A DNA stretch of 64,000 nucleotides. It comes from Ruegeria atlantica. Its GTDB lineage: Bacteria > Pseudomonadota > Alphaproteobacteria > Rhodobacterales > Rhodobacteraceae. The notes beneath the pieces are model-generated. The model did not search any database, had not been told where the DNA came from, and saw only the letters and a list, made by a program, of their open reading frames with translations. The stretch spans positions 62,001 to 126,000 of the forward strand of contig NZ_CYPU01000006.1 of assembly GCF_001458195.1 (NCBI RefSeq), written 5' to 3'. Made by a program: the position numbers and the translations under genes. Each line of letters starts with the position of its first letter. The first letter of the stretch is position 1. Positions 25,714-34,742 of the stretch are shown here, in pieces.

Positions 25714-26294
25714 TCAATGCGATGACCTCATATGTCCGAATCGTCGATACGGTCAACTACCGGATCGGACGGGTCATGATGTGGGGTCTGTTCGTGATGA
25801 TGGGCATCCTGCTGTGGTCCTCGATCTCGAAGACGTTTTTCGTGCCATCGCATTGGACGCTGGAAATGGCGCAGTTTGCGATGGTGACATATTACATTAT
25901 GGGCGGACCGTATTCGATCCAGTTGGGATCGAACGTCCGCATGGACCTGTTTTATCACAACTGGAGCCCGCACCGGAAAGCCTGGTTCGATGCCTTCACC
26001 GTTCTGCTGCTGATCTTCTACCTAGGGGTATTGTTTTATGGCGGGCTTGGGTCGACGGCCTACAGCCTTGGTTATTGGGGTGATGAACCGGTCTCCTACT
26101 TTTTCGGACTGTTGACGGGCAGTGAGGAAATTGGCCGGCTTGAACGCTCATCAACGGCGTGGCGGCCGTATATCTGGCCGGTGAAAACCATCATGGTGTT
26201 CGGCTTCTTCCTGATGCTGCTACAGGCGATATCGGAATTCTTCAAAGACATAGCCCGGATCAACGGGCAGGAAATCGGGGTCGTGCGGGCATGA
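25710..26294 (+). CDS. TRAP transporter small permease (DctQ)
   Basis: Small membrane subunit of a sodium-driven TRAP importer. The 194-aa protein has four spans: about 20-40, 55-75, 95-115 and 160-180 (KTIMVFGFFLMLLQAI). The region after span three is longer than in many DctQ proteins. The start is GTG overlapping the upstream stop, with AGGGGG 8 nt before it; an in-frame ATG is at 25722. Overlaps the large permease by 4 bp. Confidence 0.85.
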   Translation: MINAMTSYVRIVDTVNYRIGRVMMWGLFVMMGILLWSSISKTFFVPSHWTLEMAQFAMVTYYIMGGPYSIQLGSNVRMDLFYHNWSPHRKAWFDAFTVLLLIFYLGVLFYGGLGSTAYSLGYWGDEPVSYFFGLLTGSEEIGRLERSSTAWRPYIWPVKTIMVFGFFLMLLQAISEFFKDIARINGQEIGVVRA

Positions 26295-27610
26295 GCCAGG
26301 AATATATCGCCATCTTCATGTTCGCATTGATGATGCTGATGCTGTTCACAGGTCAGCGGGTCTTTGGCGCGATTGGCGCGGTGGCTACCATTGCCGCGCT
26401 GGCGCTTTGGGGCACAGGCGGGCAGGACATCACGTTCTCGGCCGCGATGAAGCTAATGAAATGGTATCCGCTGCTGACGCTGCCGATGTTTATTTTCATG
26501 GGGTATGTGCTCAGCGAAAGCCGGCTGGCGGATGACTTGTATAAGATGTTCCACGTCTGGATGGGGCCTATCAATGGTGGTCTGGCCATCGGCACCATCG
26601 GTCTTATGGTGCTGGTCTCGGCCATGAACGGCCTGAGCGTTGCAGGCATGGCCATTGGCGCGACCATTGCGCTGCCGGAGCTGCTTCGGCGCGGCTACGA
26701 CAAGACGATGGTGACCGGCGTCATTCAGGCGGGTTCTAGTCTTGGCATTTTGGTGCCACCCTCGGTCGTTCTGGTCCTCTATGCGATGATCGCACGCCAG
26801 CCTGTTGGGCAACTGTGGCTGGCGGGGATTATCCCGGGTCTGCTGATGGCTGCGATGTTTATCCTCTACATCTGGATCCGCTGTCGCATTCAACCCGAGC
26901 TGGGACCCGCAATGGAAGACGCGCATGAGGTGCCGTGGGCCGAGAAAATCAGGCTGTTGGGGGCAGGGGCGCTGCCGCTGATCATCTTTGCGGCCATGAT
27001 GGTGCCGTTTGTGAATGGCTGGACCTCGCTGGTCGAAAGCTCGGCGATCGGAGCGCTGACCGCGCTGGCTGTGTCCGTCATCAAGCGCCGCATGACATGG
27101 AAGATTTTCGAAGACTGCACCAAGCAGACGTTGGCCATTTCCTGTATGTTCATGTGGATCATTTTGGCCGCGCTGGGCTTTGGGGCCGTGTTTGACGGTC
27201 TCGGTGCGGTGAAAGCCATCGACAATCTGTTCACCGATCAACTTGGCTTGTCGCCCTGGATGATCCTGATCCTGATGCAGCTGAGCTTTATCGTCATGGG
27301 CACGTTCCTGGATGATACGGCAATGCTGGTCATCGTGGCTCCGCTTTATGTCCCGCTGGTCGGCGAGTTGGGCTTTGATCTGATCTGGTACGGGGTGCTT
27401 TATACGATCACGACGCAGATCGCCTATATGACGCCGCCCTTCGGCTATAACCTGTTCCTGATGCGCGCGATGGCCCCGCCCGAGATCACCCTGCGGGACA
27501 TCTATGGTTCGATCTTTCCTTTTGTCGCGGTGATGGTGCTGGCGCTGACAATCATCATGGTTTTCCCGGAAATCGCTCTGTGGTTGCCCGGGTATGTCTA
27601 CGGAAATTAA
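26291..27610 (+). CDS. TRAP transporter large permease (DctM)
   Basis: Main transport subunit of the TRAP importer, 439 aa, about 12 spans. Typical sequences are GLSVAGMAIGATIALPELLRRGY and IQAGSSLGILVPPSVVLVLY in the first half, FLDDTAMLVIVAPLYVPL and TPPFGYNLFLMR in the second. It uses the ATGA overlap with dctQ as its start; upstream in-frame codons belong to dctQ in another frame. Confidence 0.93.
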   Translation: MSQEYIAIFMFALMMLMLFTGQRVFGAIGAVATIAALALWGTGGQDITFSAAMKLMKWYPLLTLPMFIFMGYVLSESRLADDLYKMFHVWMGPINGGLAIGTIGLMVLVSAMNGLSVAGMAIGATIALPELLRRGYDKTMVTGVIQAGSSLGILVPPSVVLVLYAMIARQPVGQLWLAGIIPGLLMAAMFILYIWIRCRIQPELGPAMEDAHEVPWAEKIRLLGAGALPLIIFAAMMVPFVNGWTSLVESSAIGALTALAVSVIKRRMTWKIFEDCTKQTLAISCMFMWIILAALGFGAVFDGLGAVKAIDNLFTDQLGLSPWMILILMQLSFIVMGTFLDDTAMLVIVAPLYVPLVGELGFDLIWYGVLYTITTQIAYMTPPFGYNLFLMRAMAPPEITLRDIYGSIFPFVAVMVLALTIIMVFPEIALWLPGYVYGN

Positions 27611-27660
27611 CAAGAATGCTCGGTGAACGGGCACAGAAACTTTAACGGAGAGGAATTGAC

Positions 27661-28695
27661 ATGACGACAAGACGTAAGTTTCTGAAAACCGCTGGGGTTG
27701 GCGTTGCTGCCGCACCACTGGCGACGCCTGCCTTGGCGCAGAACACGATCACATGGCGGATGCAGACCTATGCAGGTCCTGCGCTGGCTGAGCATGTGAT
27801 TGATCCTGCGATCAAGATGTTCAACCAGATCGCCGGTGACCGGATGCAGATCGAGCTGTTCTATGCCGATCAGCTGGTCCCGACGGGCGAGTTGTTCCGT
27901 GCGATGCAGAAAGGCACCATCGACGCGGTTCAATCGGACGATGACTCGATGGCGTCGCCGACCGAAGTCACCGTGTTTGGCGGCTACTTCCCGTTCGCCT
28001 CACGCTATTCGCTGGACGTGCCTGTGCTGTTCAACCAGTGGGGCCTGAACGAGATCTGGGACGAGGAATACTCCAAGGTCGGCGTCAAGCACATCAGCGC
28101 CGGAGCATGGGACCCTTGCCACTTTGCGACCAAGGACCCGATCAACTCGCTGGCGGATATGAAGGGCAAACGCATCTTCACCTTCCCGACGGCGGGGCGC
28201 TTCCTGTCTCAGTTCGGCGTCGTGCCGGTAACCCTGCCGTGGGAAGACATCGAGGTTGCGGTTCAAACGGGCGAACTGGACGGTATCGCGTGGTCGGGCA
28301 TCACCGAAGACTACACCGTCGGCTGGGCCGATGTGACCAACTATTTCCTGACCAACAACGTGTCGGGCGCCTGGGCGGGTCACTTCTTTGCCAATATGGA
28401 CCGCTGGAACGAACTACCCGAAGATCTGCAGACCCTGTTCAAGGTTTGCTGTGATCAGTCACATTACTACCGTCAGTGGTGGTATTGGGGTGGTGAGGCC
28501 AACCTGCGCGTCAACGGCACCAAGATGCAATTGACCTCTATCCCGGACGAAGAATGGGTAACCGTTGAGGAAGCCGCCGTGAAGTTCTGGGACGAAGTTG
28601 CAGCCGAGTCCGAGACCAAAGCGAAAGTTGTCGACATCTTCAAGCGTTACAACGCCGAGATGCTAAAGGCTGGTCGGCCCTATCGTTACACCTAA
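27661..28695 (+). CDS. TRAP transporter substrate-binding protein (DctP family), Tat-exported
   Basis: Periplasmic receptor, 344 aa. The N-terminus TTRRKFLKTAGVG is a twin-arginine signal ending at PALAQ. Canonical DctP proteins have an Arg in the DLKGLKIR motif that grips a carboxylate; here the aligned stretch reads DMKGKRIFTFP with Phe in that place. The pocket side is rich in Trp and Tyr. A ligand without a free carboxylate, such as an amine or amino alcohol, would fit; this is inference from one motif. Confidence 0.9.
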   Translation: MTTRRKFLKTAGVGVAAAPLATPALAQNTITWRMQTYAGPALAEHVIDPAIKMFNQIAGDRMQIELFYADQLVPTGELFRAMQKGTIDAVQSDDDSMASPTEVTVFGGYFPFASRYSLDVPVLFNQWGLNEIWDEEYSKVGVKHISAGAWDPCHFATKDPINSLADMKGKRIFTFPTAGRFLSQFGVVPVTLPWEDIEVAVQTGELDGIAWSGITEDYTVGWADVTNYFLTNNVSGAWAGHFFANMDRWNELPEDLQTLFKVCCDQSHYYRQWWYWGGEANLRVNGTKMQLTSIPDEEWVTVEEAAVKFWDEVAAESETKAKVVDIFKRYNAEMLKAGRPYRYT

Positions 28696-28707
28696 GAAAC
28701 CCTTCTT

Positions 28708-28737
28708 CCCGACGCGTGGGGCACCCCGTGCGTCGGG
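28708..28737 (+). terminator. Hairpin after the TRAP genes
   Basis: CCCGACGC pairs with GCGTCGGG around an inner GGGG/CCCC helix. There is no T-run, so it may act as an mRNA-stabilising hairpin or a weak terminator that lowers expression of the downstream genes relative to the receptor. Confidence 0.45.
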
Positions 28738-28843
28738 ATTGGACATCAATAAGCGACACCATTTATGCTCTCGTCTGTTCCAAGAATAGAAAAACAAAAC
28801 CGGAAGCACATTTGTGCGCACCGGTCAGACGAGGTGTGAACAT

Positions 28844-30529
28844 ATGGCTATCGCGAGCTTTTTGATTGAGATTTTTGCCGCAACCATGTTGCTGCTATTC
28901 GCCGTACGCTTGGTTCGTACCGGTATCGAACGGCGCTTTGGTGCGCTGTTTCAGTCGATCCTGACACGCCACTCCAACAGCTTTGTTGCAGGGGGGGCTG
29001 GCATGGTTCTGGCCACGATCTTGCAAAGCTCGGCCGCCGTTACGGTTTTGCTGACCGGTTTCGCTGCGGCGGGGATGGTGACGTTTGGGATGGCGCTGGC
29101 GGGTGTTTTGGGCGCGGATTTGGGCGCCGCTTTAGTCATTCAGGTTCTGTCCTATGATCTGGGCTGGCTTCAACCCGCATTGCTGGCGTTGGGCGGTTGG
29201 CTGTACCTGAAATCCGAACGGTCGAATGTACGGCTTATGGGCCGGATCGTTCTGGGCGTCGCCTTTATCCTGATCTCGCTTCAATTCCTGCGCGAAGCAG
29301 TTGAGCCGATCCGCGAAAGCGCGTTTTTGCCCGCAATCGCGGGGTATCTTGAGACCGATTATTTCAGCGCCTTTATCGTTGGTGCGGTTCTGGCCTTTGT
29401 CATGCACAGCTCGGTCGCGACGATCCTGATGTGCGTGGCCTTGGTTCAGATCGGTGCAATTCCCTTTGCCGCCGGGTTGTCGCTGGTGCTGGGAGCAAAT
29501 CTGGGTTCGGCCTTTATTCCAATGTGGCTGACGCGCGATATGACCGTCTCAGCCCGGCGTATTCCTCTGGCCAACCTCTTATTGCGGGGAAGCGCGGCGC
29601 TGGTAATGCTGATCGTCGTGAATGTTGGCGGGTTGCAAGAGGCGCTATTGGTGACGAGCCCGGCGCAGTCTCTGATTTTTGCACATATCGGTTTCAATTT
29701 GGCTGTATTCCTGCTGGCCACAGGCTTCGTGAACCAGTTGGAACAGCCGATGGCCGTTCTGATGGCGGAGCCCAAAGCCGAGGCCAATGCGCTGGATCAG
29801 TTTTCGGATGCGCTGACACCGCTGGGGGACCCCAGCGGCGAAAGGGCCAGCGTTGCGATGTCCTCGGTGCGTCACGAACTGTTGCAGATGATCACGCAGG
29901 TCGAGCGTATGTTCCGCCCCGTTTTGGATATCTACGAACAGGATGACAGCGACGCGATTTCCGCGCTTTGGCAGCAGGATGAGCGGGTCAATACGCAACT
30001 GACCGAGATCCGCCGTTTCGTCGCGCGCATGCCGCGGCAGAATATGAGCAAAGGGCAGATCAAAGCCGCACGAGGGTTGGTCGAATATGCCATCCGTCTT
30101 GAAGCTGCTGGCGATGTCGTCTCGAACCGGATGACCCGAACGGCGCAGATCAAGCACACAGAACGTTCGGAATTCTCGGCGCAGGGATGGAAAGAGCTGA
30201 AGGATTTGCACGCGGCCATTCTGGAAAGCTTCTCGCTGGCGCGTCACGTGCTGTTGGTGGACGACATGGATTGTGCCCGCCGGCTGGTGTTGGACAAGGC
30301 CGAGGTCAAGCGGATGTCCCGCAATAGCCGCAAGGCGCACCTCAAACGGTTGGAGCGCGGTCAGACTGAGAGTTTCCAGTCCTCCGATCTGCATCTGGAA
30401 ACGCTGCGGTCCATGCGTGATCTGCATGGGCACATCGCCGCCATCGCCTATCCGATCCTCTACAAAAGCGGTCAGGTTCTGGAAACGCGCCTGGTGATGG
30501 AAATGGAAAAAGAAGCCAACGATGACTGA
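28844..30529 (+). CDS. Na/Pi-cotransporter-II family protein with PhoU-like domain
   Basis: A 561-aa membrane protein. Two inverted-repeat halves carry the family signatures ILQSSAAVTVLL (about residue 58) and FVMHSSVATILM (about 190), followed by GANLGSAF. The C-terminal 220 residues are helical and PhoU-like. Relatives take up phosphate, or in some cases other anions. Start MAIASFLIE has GAGGTG 9 nt upstream. Its placement between the TRAP genes and the ligase is unexpected and may be unrelated to the catabolic route. Confidence 0.88.
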   Translation: MAIASFLIEIFAATMLLLFAVRLVRTGIERRFGALFQSILTRHSNSFVAGGAGMVLATILQSSAAVTVLLTGFAAAGMVTFGMALAGVLGADLGAALVIQVLSYDLGWLQPALLALGGWLYLKSERSNVRLMGRIVLGVAFILISLQFLREAVEPIRESAFLPAIAGYLETDYFSAFIVGAVLAFVMHSSVATILMCVALVQIGAIPFAAGLSLVLGANLGSAFIPMWLTRDMTVSARRIPLANLLLRGSAALVMLIVVNVGGLQEALLVTSPAQSLIFAHIGFNLAVFLLATGFVNQLEQPMAVLMAEPKAEANALDQFSDALTPLGDPSGERASVAMSSVRHELLQMITQVERMFRPVLDIYEQDDSDAISALWQQDERVNTQLTEIRRFVARMPRQNMSKGQIKAARGLVEYAIRLEAAGDVVSNRMTRTAQIKHTERSEFSAQGWKELKDLHAAILESFSLARHVLLVDDMDCARRLVLDKAEVKRMSRNSRKAHLKRLERGQTESFQSSDLHLETLRSMRDLHGHIAAIAYPILYKSGQVLETRLVMEMEKEANDD

Positions 30530-30576
30530 CGGCAGGTAATCGAAACCGAGGTCTATGTAAGTGACAAAGGATACCA

Positions 30577-31941
30577 ATGATGGGCAATGATGCGATTTTG
30601 GCTGATCTGAAAGCCAAATTCGAGGCGGGCGAGGTCGACACGGTGCTGGTCTGCATGGTGGACATGCAGGGCCGCCTGATGGGTAAGCGGTTTCACGCAG
30701 GCCATTTCGTGGCGGGCGCATGGGAAGAGACACATTGCTGCAACTACCTGCTGGCCACAGATCTGGAGATGGCGACACCCGACGGCTATGCCTCGACCAG
30801 TTGGGAGCGGGGTTATGGCGATTATGTCATGAAGCCCGACCTGAGCACACTGCGCCCAGTGCCGTGGCTGGAAGGCACGGCGATGGTGATGTGCGATGTG
30901 CTGGATCACCACACCCATGAAGAGGTTCCACACGCGCCTCGGTCTATTTTGAAGAAGCAGGTCAACCGGCTGAAGGCCATGGGCTATGACGCGATGTGCG
31001 CCACCGAGCTGGAGTTTTTCCTCTTTGAGAAGAGCTTTGACCAGATCCGCAAGGAAGGCTTCCGCGATCTGGAGCCGATCTCGGGCTATAACGAAGATTA
31101 TCACATCCTTCAGACCACCAAGGAAGAGCATGTGATGCGCCCGATCCGCAACCATCTGTGGAATGCGGGGATTCCGGTTGAGAACTCGAAAGGCGAGGCC
31201 GAGACCGGGCAGGAAGAGCTGAACATCAAATATGCACCGGCGATGGACACGGCCGAATACCACTCGATCGCCAAGAACGCGGCGAAAGAGATCGCCTGGC
31301 AACACGGTCACGCGGCGACATTCCTGCCGAAGTGGCACCATGACAAGGTGGGCAGCTCGTCCCACGTGCATCAGTCGCTTTGGGCGGATGGCAAGCCAGC
31401 GTTTTATGATGCGGATAACGCGTTGGGTATGTCGGCGCTGATGAAAAGCTATATGGCGGGTCTGCTAAAATATGCCGCTGACTACACCTATTTCATGGCC
31501 CCTTACATCAACAGCTACAAGCGGTTCATGAAGGGCACCTTTGCGCCGACACGGATTATCTGGTCGGTGGACAACCGTACGGCTGGCTTTCGTCTGTGCG
31601 GCGATGGGACGAAAGCCGTGCGGGTCGAGTGTCGTATTCCGGGATCAGATATGAACCCGTATCTGGCGATGGCTGGCATGTTGGCCGCCGGGATTGCCGG
31701 TATTGAAGAAGGCTTGGAACTGCAGCCGCCAACCACCGGTGATGTTTATCAGGGTGACACCGGCATGATCCCCGGCAATCTGCGCGCAGCACGGGATGCG
31801 CTGCACGGGTCATCGATGCTGCGGGCTGCCATGGGCGAAGAGGTGGTCGATCACTATACCCGCGCGGCGGAAGTCGAGATCGAGGAATTCGAGCGGGTTG
31901 TGACGGATTGGGAAATTGCCCGGGGGTTTGAGCGGGCTTGA
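30577..31941 (+). CDS. Glutamine-synthetase-like gamma-glutamyl ligase
   Basis: A 454-aa GlnA-fold enzyme of the PuuA/GlnA4 type rather than true glutamine synthetase. Present are the metal-binding ELEFFLFE, GQEELNIKYAPAMDTAEY, HHDKVGSSSHVHQSLW, and NSYKRFMKGTFAPTRIIW with NRTAGFRL. The adenylylation Tyr region of GlnA-I is not evident. Such enzymes join the gamma-carboxyl of glutamate to an amine using ATP. With the neighbouring alcohol and aldehyde dehydrogenases the amine is likely an amino alcohol such as ethanolamine (inference). Confidence 0.85.
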   Translation: MMGNDAILADLKAKFEAGEVDTVLVCMVDMQGRLMGKRFHAGHFVAGAWEETHCCNYLLATDLEMATPDGYASTSWERGYGDYVMKPDLSTLRPVPWLEGTAMVMCDVLDHHTHEEVPHAPRSILKKQVNRLKAMGYDAMCATELEFFLFEKSFDQIRKEGFRDLEPISGYNEDYHILQTTKEEHVMRPIRNHLWNAGIPVENSKGEAETGQEELNIKYAPAMDTAEYHSIAKNAAKEIAWQHGHAATFLPKWHHDKVGSSSHVHQSLWADGKPAFYDADNALGMSALMKSYMAGLLKYAADYTYFMAPYINSYKRFMKGTFAPTRIIWSVDNRTAGFRLCGDGTKAVRVECRIPGSDMNPYLAMAGMLAAGIAGIEEGLELQPPTTGDVYQGDTGMIPGNLRAARDALHGSSMLRAAMGEEVVDHYTRAAEVEIEEFERVVTDWEIARGFERA

Positions 31942-32072
31942 GATTGGGTCCGGCTGGGGGCTTTGCCCGCCGCCATTGGCGCTCGAACCAATGGCGCACC
32001 AATGGCAGCACCCAAAGGATATTTGTGGCCAGATGAAGCAGGGATCCTGTTTCTTTCGGAATTGGAGTGGAT

Positions 32073-33455
32073 ATGGGGCAGATGTTGAAATGTGTCTCGC
32101 CGATTGATGGATCGGTTTTTGCTGAACGTGAAGTGCTATCACGGGATGCAGCGTTTGAAGCGGCAGCGCGATCGCGGGCGGCACAGGCAGAATGGGCGGC
32201 GCGGCCGTTGCAGGAACGTATCGATCTTGTCATGGCAGGCGTGGCTGCGGTTGGGGCGATGAATGACGAGATTGTGCCCGAGTTGGCGCATATGATGGGT
32301 CGTCCGGTACGTTATGGCGGTGAGTTTGGCGGCTTTAACGAGCGTGCGAGCCATATGGCTCAGATTGCCGAGGCGTCTCTGGCTGATATCGTAGTGGGCG
32401 AGGATGAAACCTTCAAACGCTATATCAAGCGCATTCCGCACGGCGTGGTATTTGTAGTGGCGCCCTGGAACTATCCCTACATGACCGCAATCAACACTGT
32501 GGCCCCGGCGCTGATCGCGGGGAACACTGTGATCCTGAAGCATGCCACGCAGACGCTGCTGGTGGGCGAGCGCATGGCCCAAGCGTTTCATTCCGTGGGT
32601 ATACCCGAAGATGTGTTTCAGAATGTCTTCCTGAGCCATGACGTGACTAATGACCTGATCGCAGGCAATGCGTTCGACTTTGTAAATTTCACCGGATCGG
32701 TCGGTGGCGGCCAAGCGATGGAGCGCGCGGCAGCGGGAACCTTCACCGGCGTTGGGACCGAGTTGGGTGGCAAAGATCCGGGCTATGTCATGGACGATGC
32801 CGATCTGGATGCTGCCGTGGAGACGTTGATTGACGGCGCGATGTTCAACTCGGGCCAATGCTGCTGCGGGATCGAGCGGATTTACGTCCACGAAAGCCTG
32901 TATGATGCCTTCGTCGCCAAGGCGGTTGAGGTTGTTAAGGGCTATGAGCTAGGCAACCCGCTGGATACTGAGACGACAATTGGTCCGATGGCCAATGTAC
33001 GTTTCGCCGACGAAGTACGCGCGCAGATCGCCGAGGCTGTCGAAGCGGGGGCCGTGGCCCATATCGATACCTTTGCCGAGGATGATGGGGGCGCTTACCT
33101 GACACCACAAATCCTGACCGATGTCACGCACGACATGCGCGTAATGCGGGACGAGAGTTTCGGTCCTGTGGTCGGCATCGTGAGGGTGTCTTCGGATGAC
33201 GAAGCCATCGCTTTGATGAATGACAGTGAATTTGGTCTGACAGCCAGCCTGTGGACCCGCGATTTAGACCGGGCCGCACGGGTGGGCGATGCAATCGAAA
33301 CCGGAACTGTGTTCATGAACCGCGCGGATTATTTGGATCCGGGCCTGTGCTGGACCGGTTGCAAGAACACCGGGCGCGGCGGCGGGCTATCAATAATTGG
33401 TTATCACAACCTGACACGTCCTAAATCCTACCACCTGAAAAAGGTCACGGGCTAA
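32073..33455 (+). CDS. Aldehyde dehydrogenase family protein
   Basis: NAD(P)-dependent oxidation of an aldehyde to an acid. The 460-aa protein has VVAPWNYPY near 130, FTGSVGGGQAM, the general base in TELGGKDPGYV, and the catalytic Cys within NSGQCCCGIERI near 267. ATG 32073 has GGAG 8 nt upstream; a GTG two codons earlier is also possible. It sits between the ligase and the alcohol dehydrogenase, so the probable substrate is the gamma-glutamylated amino aldehyde. The 131 bp before it hold no gene. Confidence 0.92.
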   Translation: MGQMLKCVSPIDGSVFAEREVLSRDAAFEAAARSRAAQAEWAARPLQERIDLVMAGVAAVGAMNDEIVPELAHMMGRPVRYGGEFGGFNERASHMAQIAEASLADIVVGEDETFKRYIKRIPHGVVFVVAPWNYPYMTAINTVAPALIAGNTVILKHATQTLLVGERMAQAFHSVGIPEDVFQNVFLSHDVTNDLIAGNAFDFVNFTGSVGGGQAMERAAAGTFTGVGTELGGKDPGYVMDDADLDAAVETLIDGAMFNSGQCCCGIERIYVHESLYDAFVAKAVEVVKGYELGNPLDTETTIGPMANVRFADEVRAQIAEAVEAGAVAHIDTFAEDDGGAYLTPQILTDVTHDMRVMRDESFGPVVGIVRVSSDDEAIALMNDSEFGLTASLWTRDLDRAARVGDAIETGTVFMNRADYLDPGLCWTGCKNTGRGGGLSIIGYHNLTRPKSYHLKKVTG

Positions 33456-33522
33456 GGGCAACGGCCTGCCCGGTTCAGACCCCCTCGGCCGGGCAGGTCT
33501 CAAATTACAAAGGAAACCTGAC

Positions 33523-34668
33523 ATGTCACTTGTTGGAAACTGGTCCTATCCGACCGCTATCAAATTCGGCGCAGGCCGCATCAAGGAACTGCCCGAGGCA
33601 TGTGCTGCCGCTGGTATGAAAAGGCCGTTGTTGGTCACCGACAAAGGGTTGGCCGATCTGCCGATCACCGCGGCAACGCTGGATATCATGGAGGCCGCAG
33701 GGCTGGGGCGCGGGCTATTCAGCGACGTGGATCCTAACCCGAACGAAAAAAATCTTGAGGCAGGGGTCGCGGCCTACAATGCGGGCGGCCATGATGGTGT
33801 GATCGCTTTTGGCGGCGGTTCCGGGTTGGATCTGGGCAAGATGGTTGCCTTTATGGCAGGGCAGACGCGCCCGGTTTGGGATTTCGAGGATATCGGCGAT
33901 TGGTGGACACGCGCGGATTCGGATGTCATTGCGCCGATTATCGCTGTGCCGACCACAGCCGGGACCGGGTCCGAGGTCGGGCGCGCCAGTGTCATCACGA
34001 ATTCCGAAACCCACGCAAAAAAGATTATTTTCCATCCTAAGGTTCTGCCGACCGTGGTGATCTGCGACCCCGAGCTGACGGTTGGCATGCCTAAATTCAT
34101 CACGGCAGGCACTGGCCTGGATGCATTTGCACACTGCGTTGAGGCGTATTCCAGCCCGCATTATCATCCGATGAGCCACGGTATTGCGCTGGAAGGTATG
34201 CGGCTGGTCAAGGAGTACCTGCCACGCGCTTATGCAGATGGCACGGATATCGAGGCCCGCGCACAGATGATGAGCGCAGCAGCCATGGGGGCGACCGCCT
34301 TTCAGAAAGGTCTGGGCGCGATTCACGCCATGAGCCACCCGATTGGCGCGGTTTTCAACACTCACCACGGCACCACCAACGCGGTTTGCATGCCTGCAGT
34401 GCTGGAGTTCAATGCGCCAGCTATTGCTGATCGGTTTCAGTCGGCGGCAGCCTATCTGGGAATTGATGGCGGCTTTGATGGCGTCCGCGGTTTTGTCCAG
34501 TCGTTCAACGACTCGCTGGGTATCCCAACCAGACTGTCCGAACTGGGTGTAACCGAAGCTGCAATCCCGGAGCTGGTGCAAGGCGCGATCATCGATCCGT
34601 CTTGTGGTGGTAACCCAATCGAATTGACAGAGGACAATCTGACCGCTCTGTTCAAGGCTGCATTGTGA
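33523..34668 (+). CDS. Iron-containing alcohol dehydrogenase
   Basis: A 381-aa group III alcohol dehydrogenase: nucleotide loop FGGGSGLDLGK near 98, PTTAGTGSEVGRAS near 145, and the metal-ligand stretch HAMSHPIGAVFNTHHGTTNA near 268. AAAGGA precedes the ATG. In this cluster it would oxidise the hydroxyl of the gamma-glutamylated amino alcohol to the aldehyde used by the preceding gene's product. Last gene of the block before a hairpin. Confidence 0.93.
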   Translation: MSLVGNWSYPTAIKFGAGRIKELPEACAAAGMKRPLLVTDKGLADLPITAATLDIMEAAGLGRGLFSDVDPNPNEKNLEAGVAAYNAGGHDGVIAFGGGSGLDLGKMVAFMAGQTRPVWDFEDIGDWWTRADSDVIAPIIAVPTTAGTGSEVGRASVITNSETHAKKIIFHPKVLPTVVICDPELTVGMPKFITAGTGLDAFAHCVEAYSSPHYHPMSHGIALEGMRLVKEYLPRAYADGTDIEARAQMMSAAAMGATAFQKGLGAIHAMSHPIGAVFNTHHGTTNAVCMPAVLEFNAPAIADRFQSAAAYLGIDGGFDGVRGFVQSFNDSLGIPTRLSELGVTEAAIPELVQGAIIDPSCGGNPIELTEDNLTALFKAAL

Positions 34669-34694
34669 TCGGTCTTGCTCTGTGCAAGTAACGA

Positions 34695-34719
34695 AACCGG
34701 CCCGTATCTTGGGCCGGTT
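34695..34719 (+). terminator. Terminator-like hairpin after the alcohol dehydrogenase
   Basis: Perfect 9-bp stem AACCGGCCC / GGGCCGGTT with a 7-nt loop, followed by CTCTCTG rather than a T-run. It marks the end of the catabolic block. Confidence 0.5.
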
Positions 34720-34742
34720 CTCTCTGCGCGAAAGGTTCGGAC

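Noticed and set aside
26453-27718. 421-codon minus-strand frame across the TRAP permease and receptor
   Set aside because: Extremely rich in His, Gln and Arg, the usual look of an antisense shadow of a hydrophobic gene, and it crosses two well-supported genes.
29645-30778. 377-codon minus-strand frame opposite the Na/Pi transporter
   Set aside because: Crosses the end of one supported gene and the start of another; composition of an antisense shadow.
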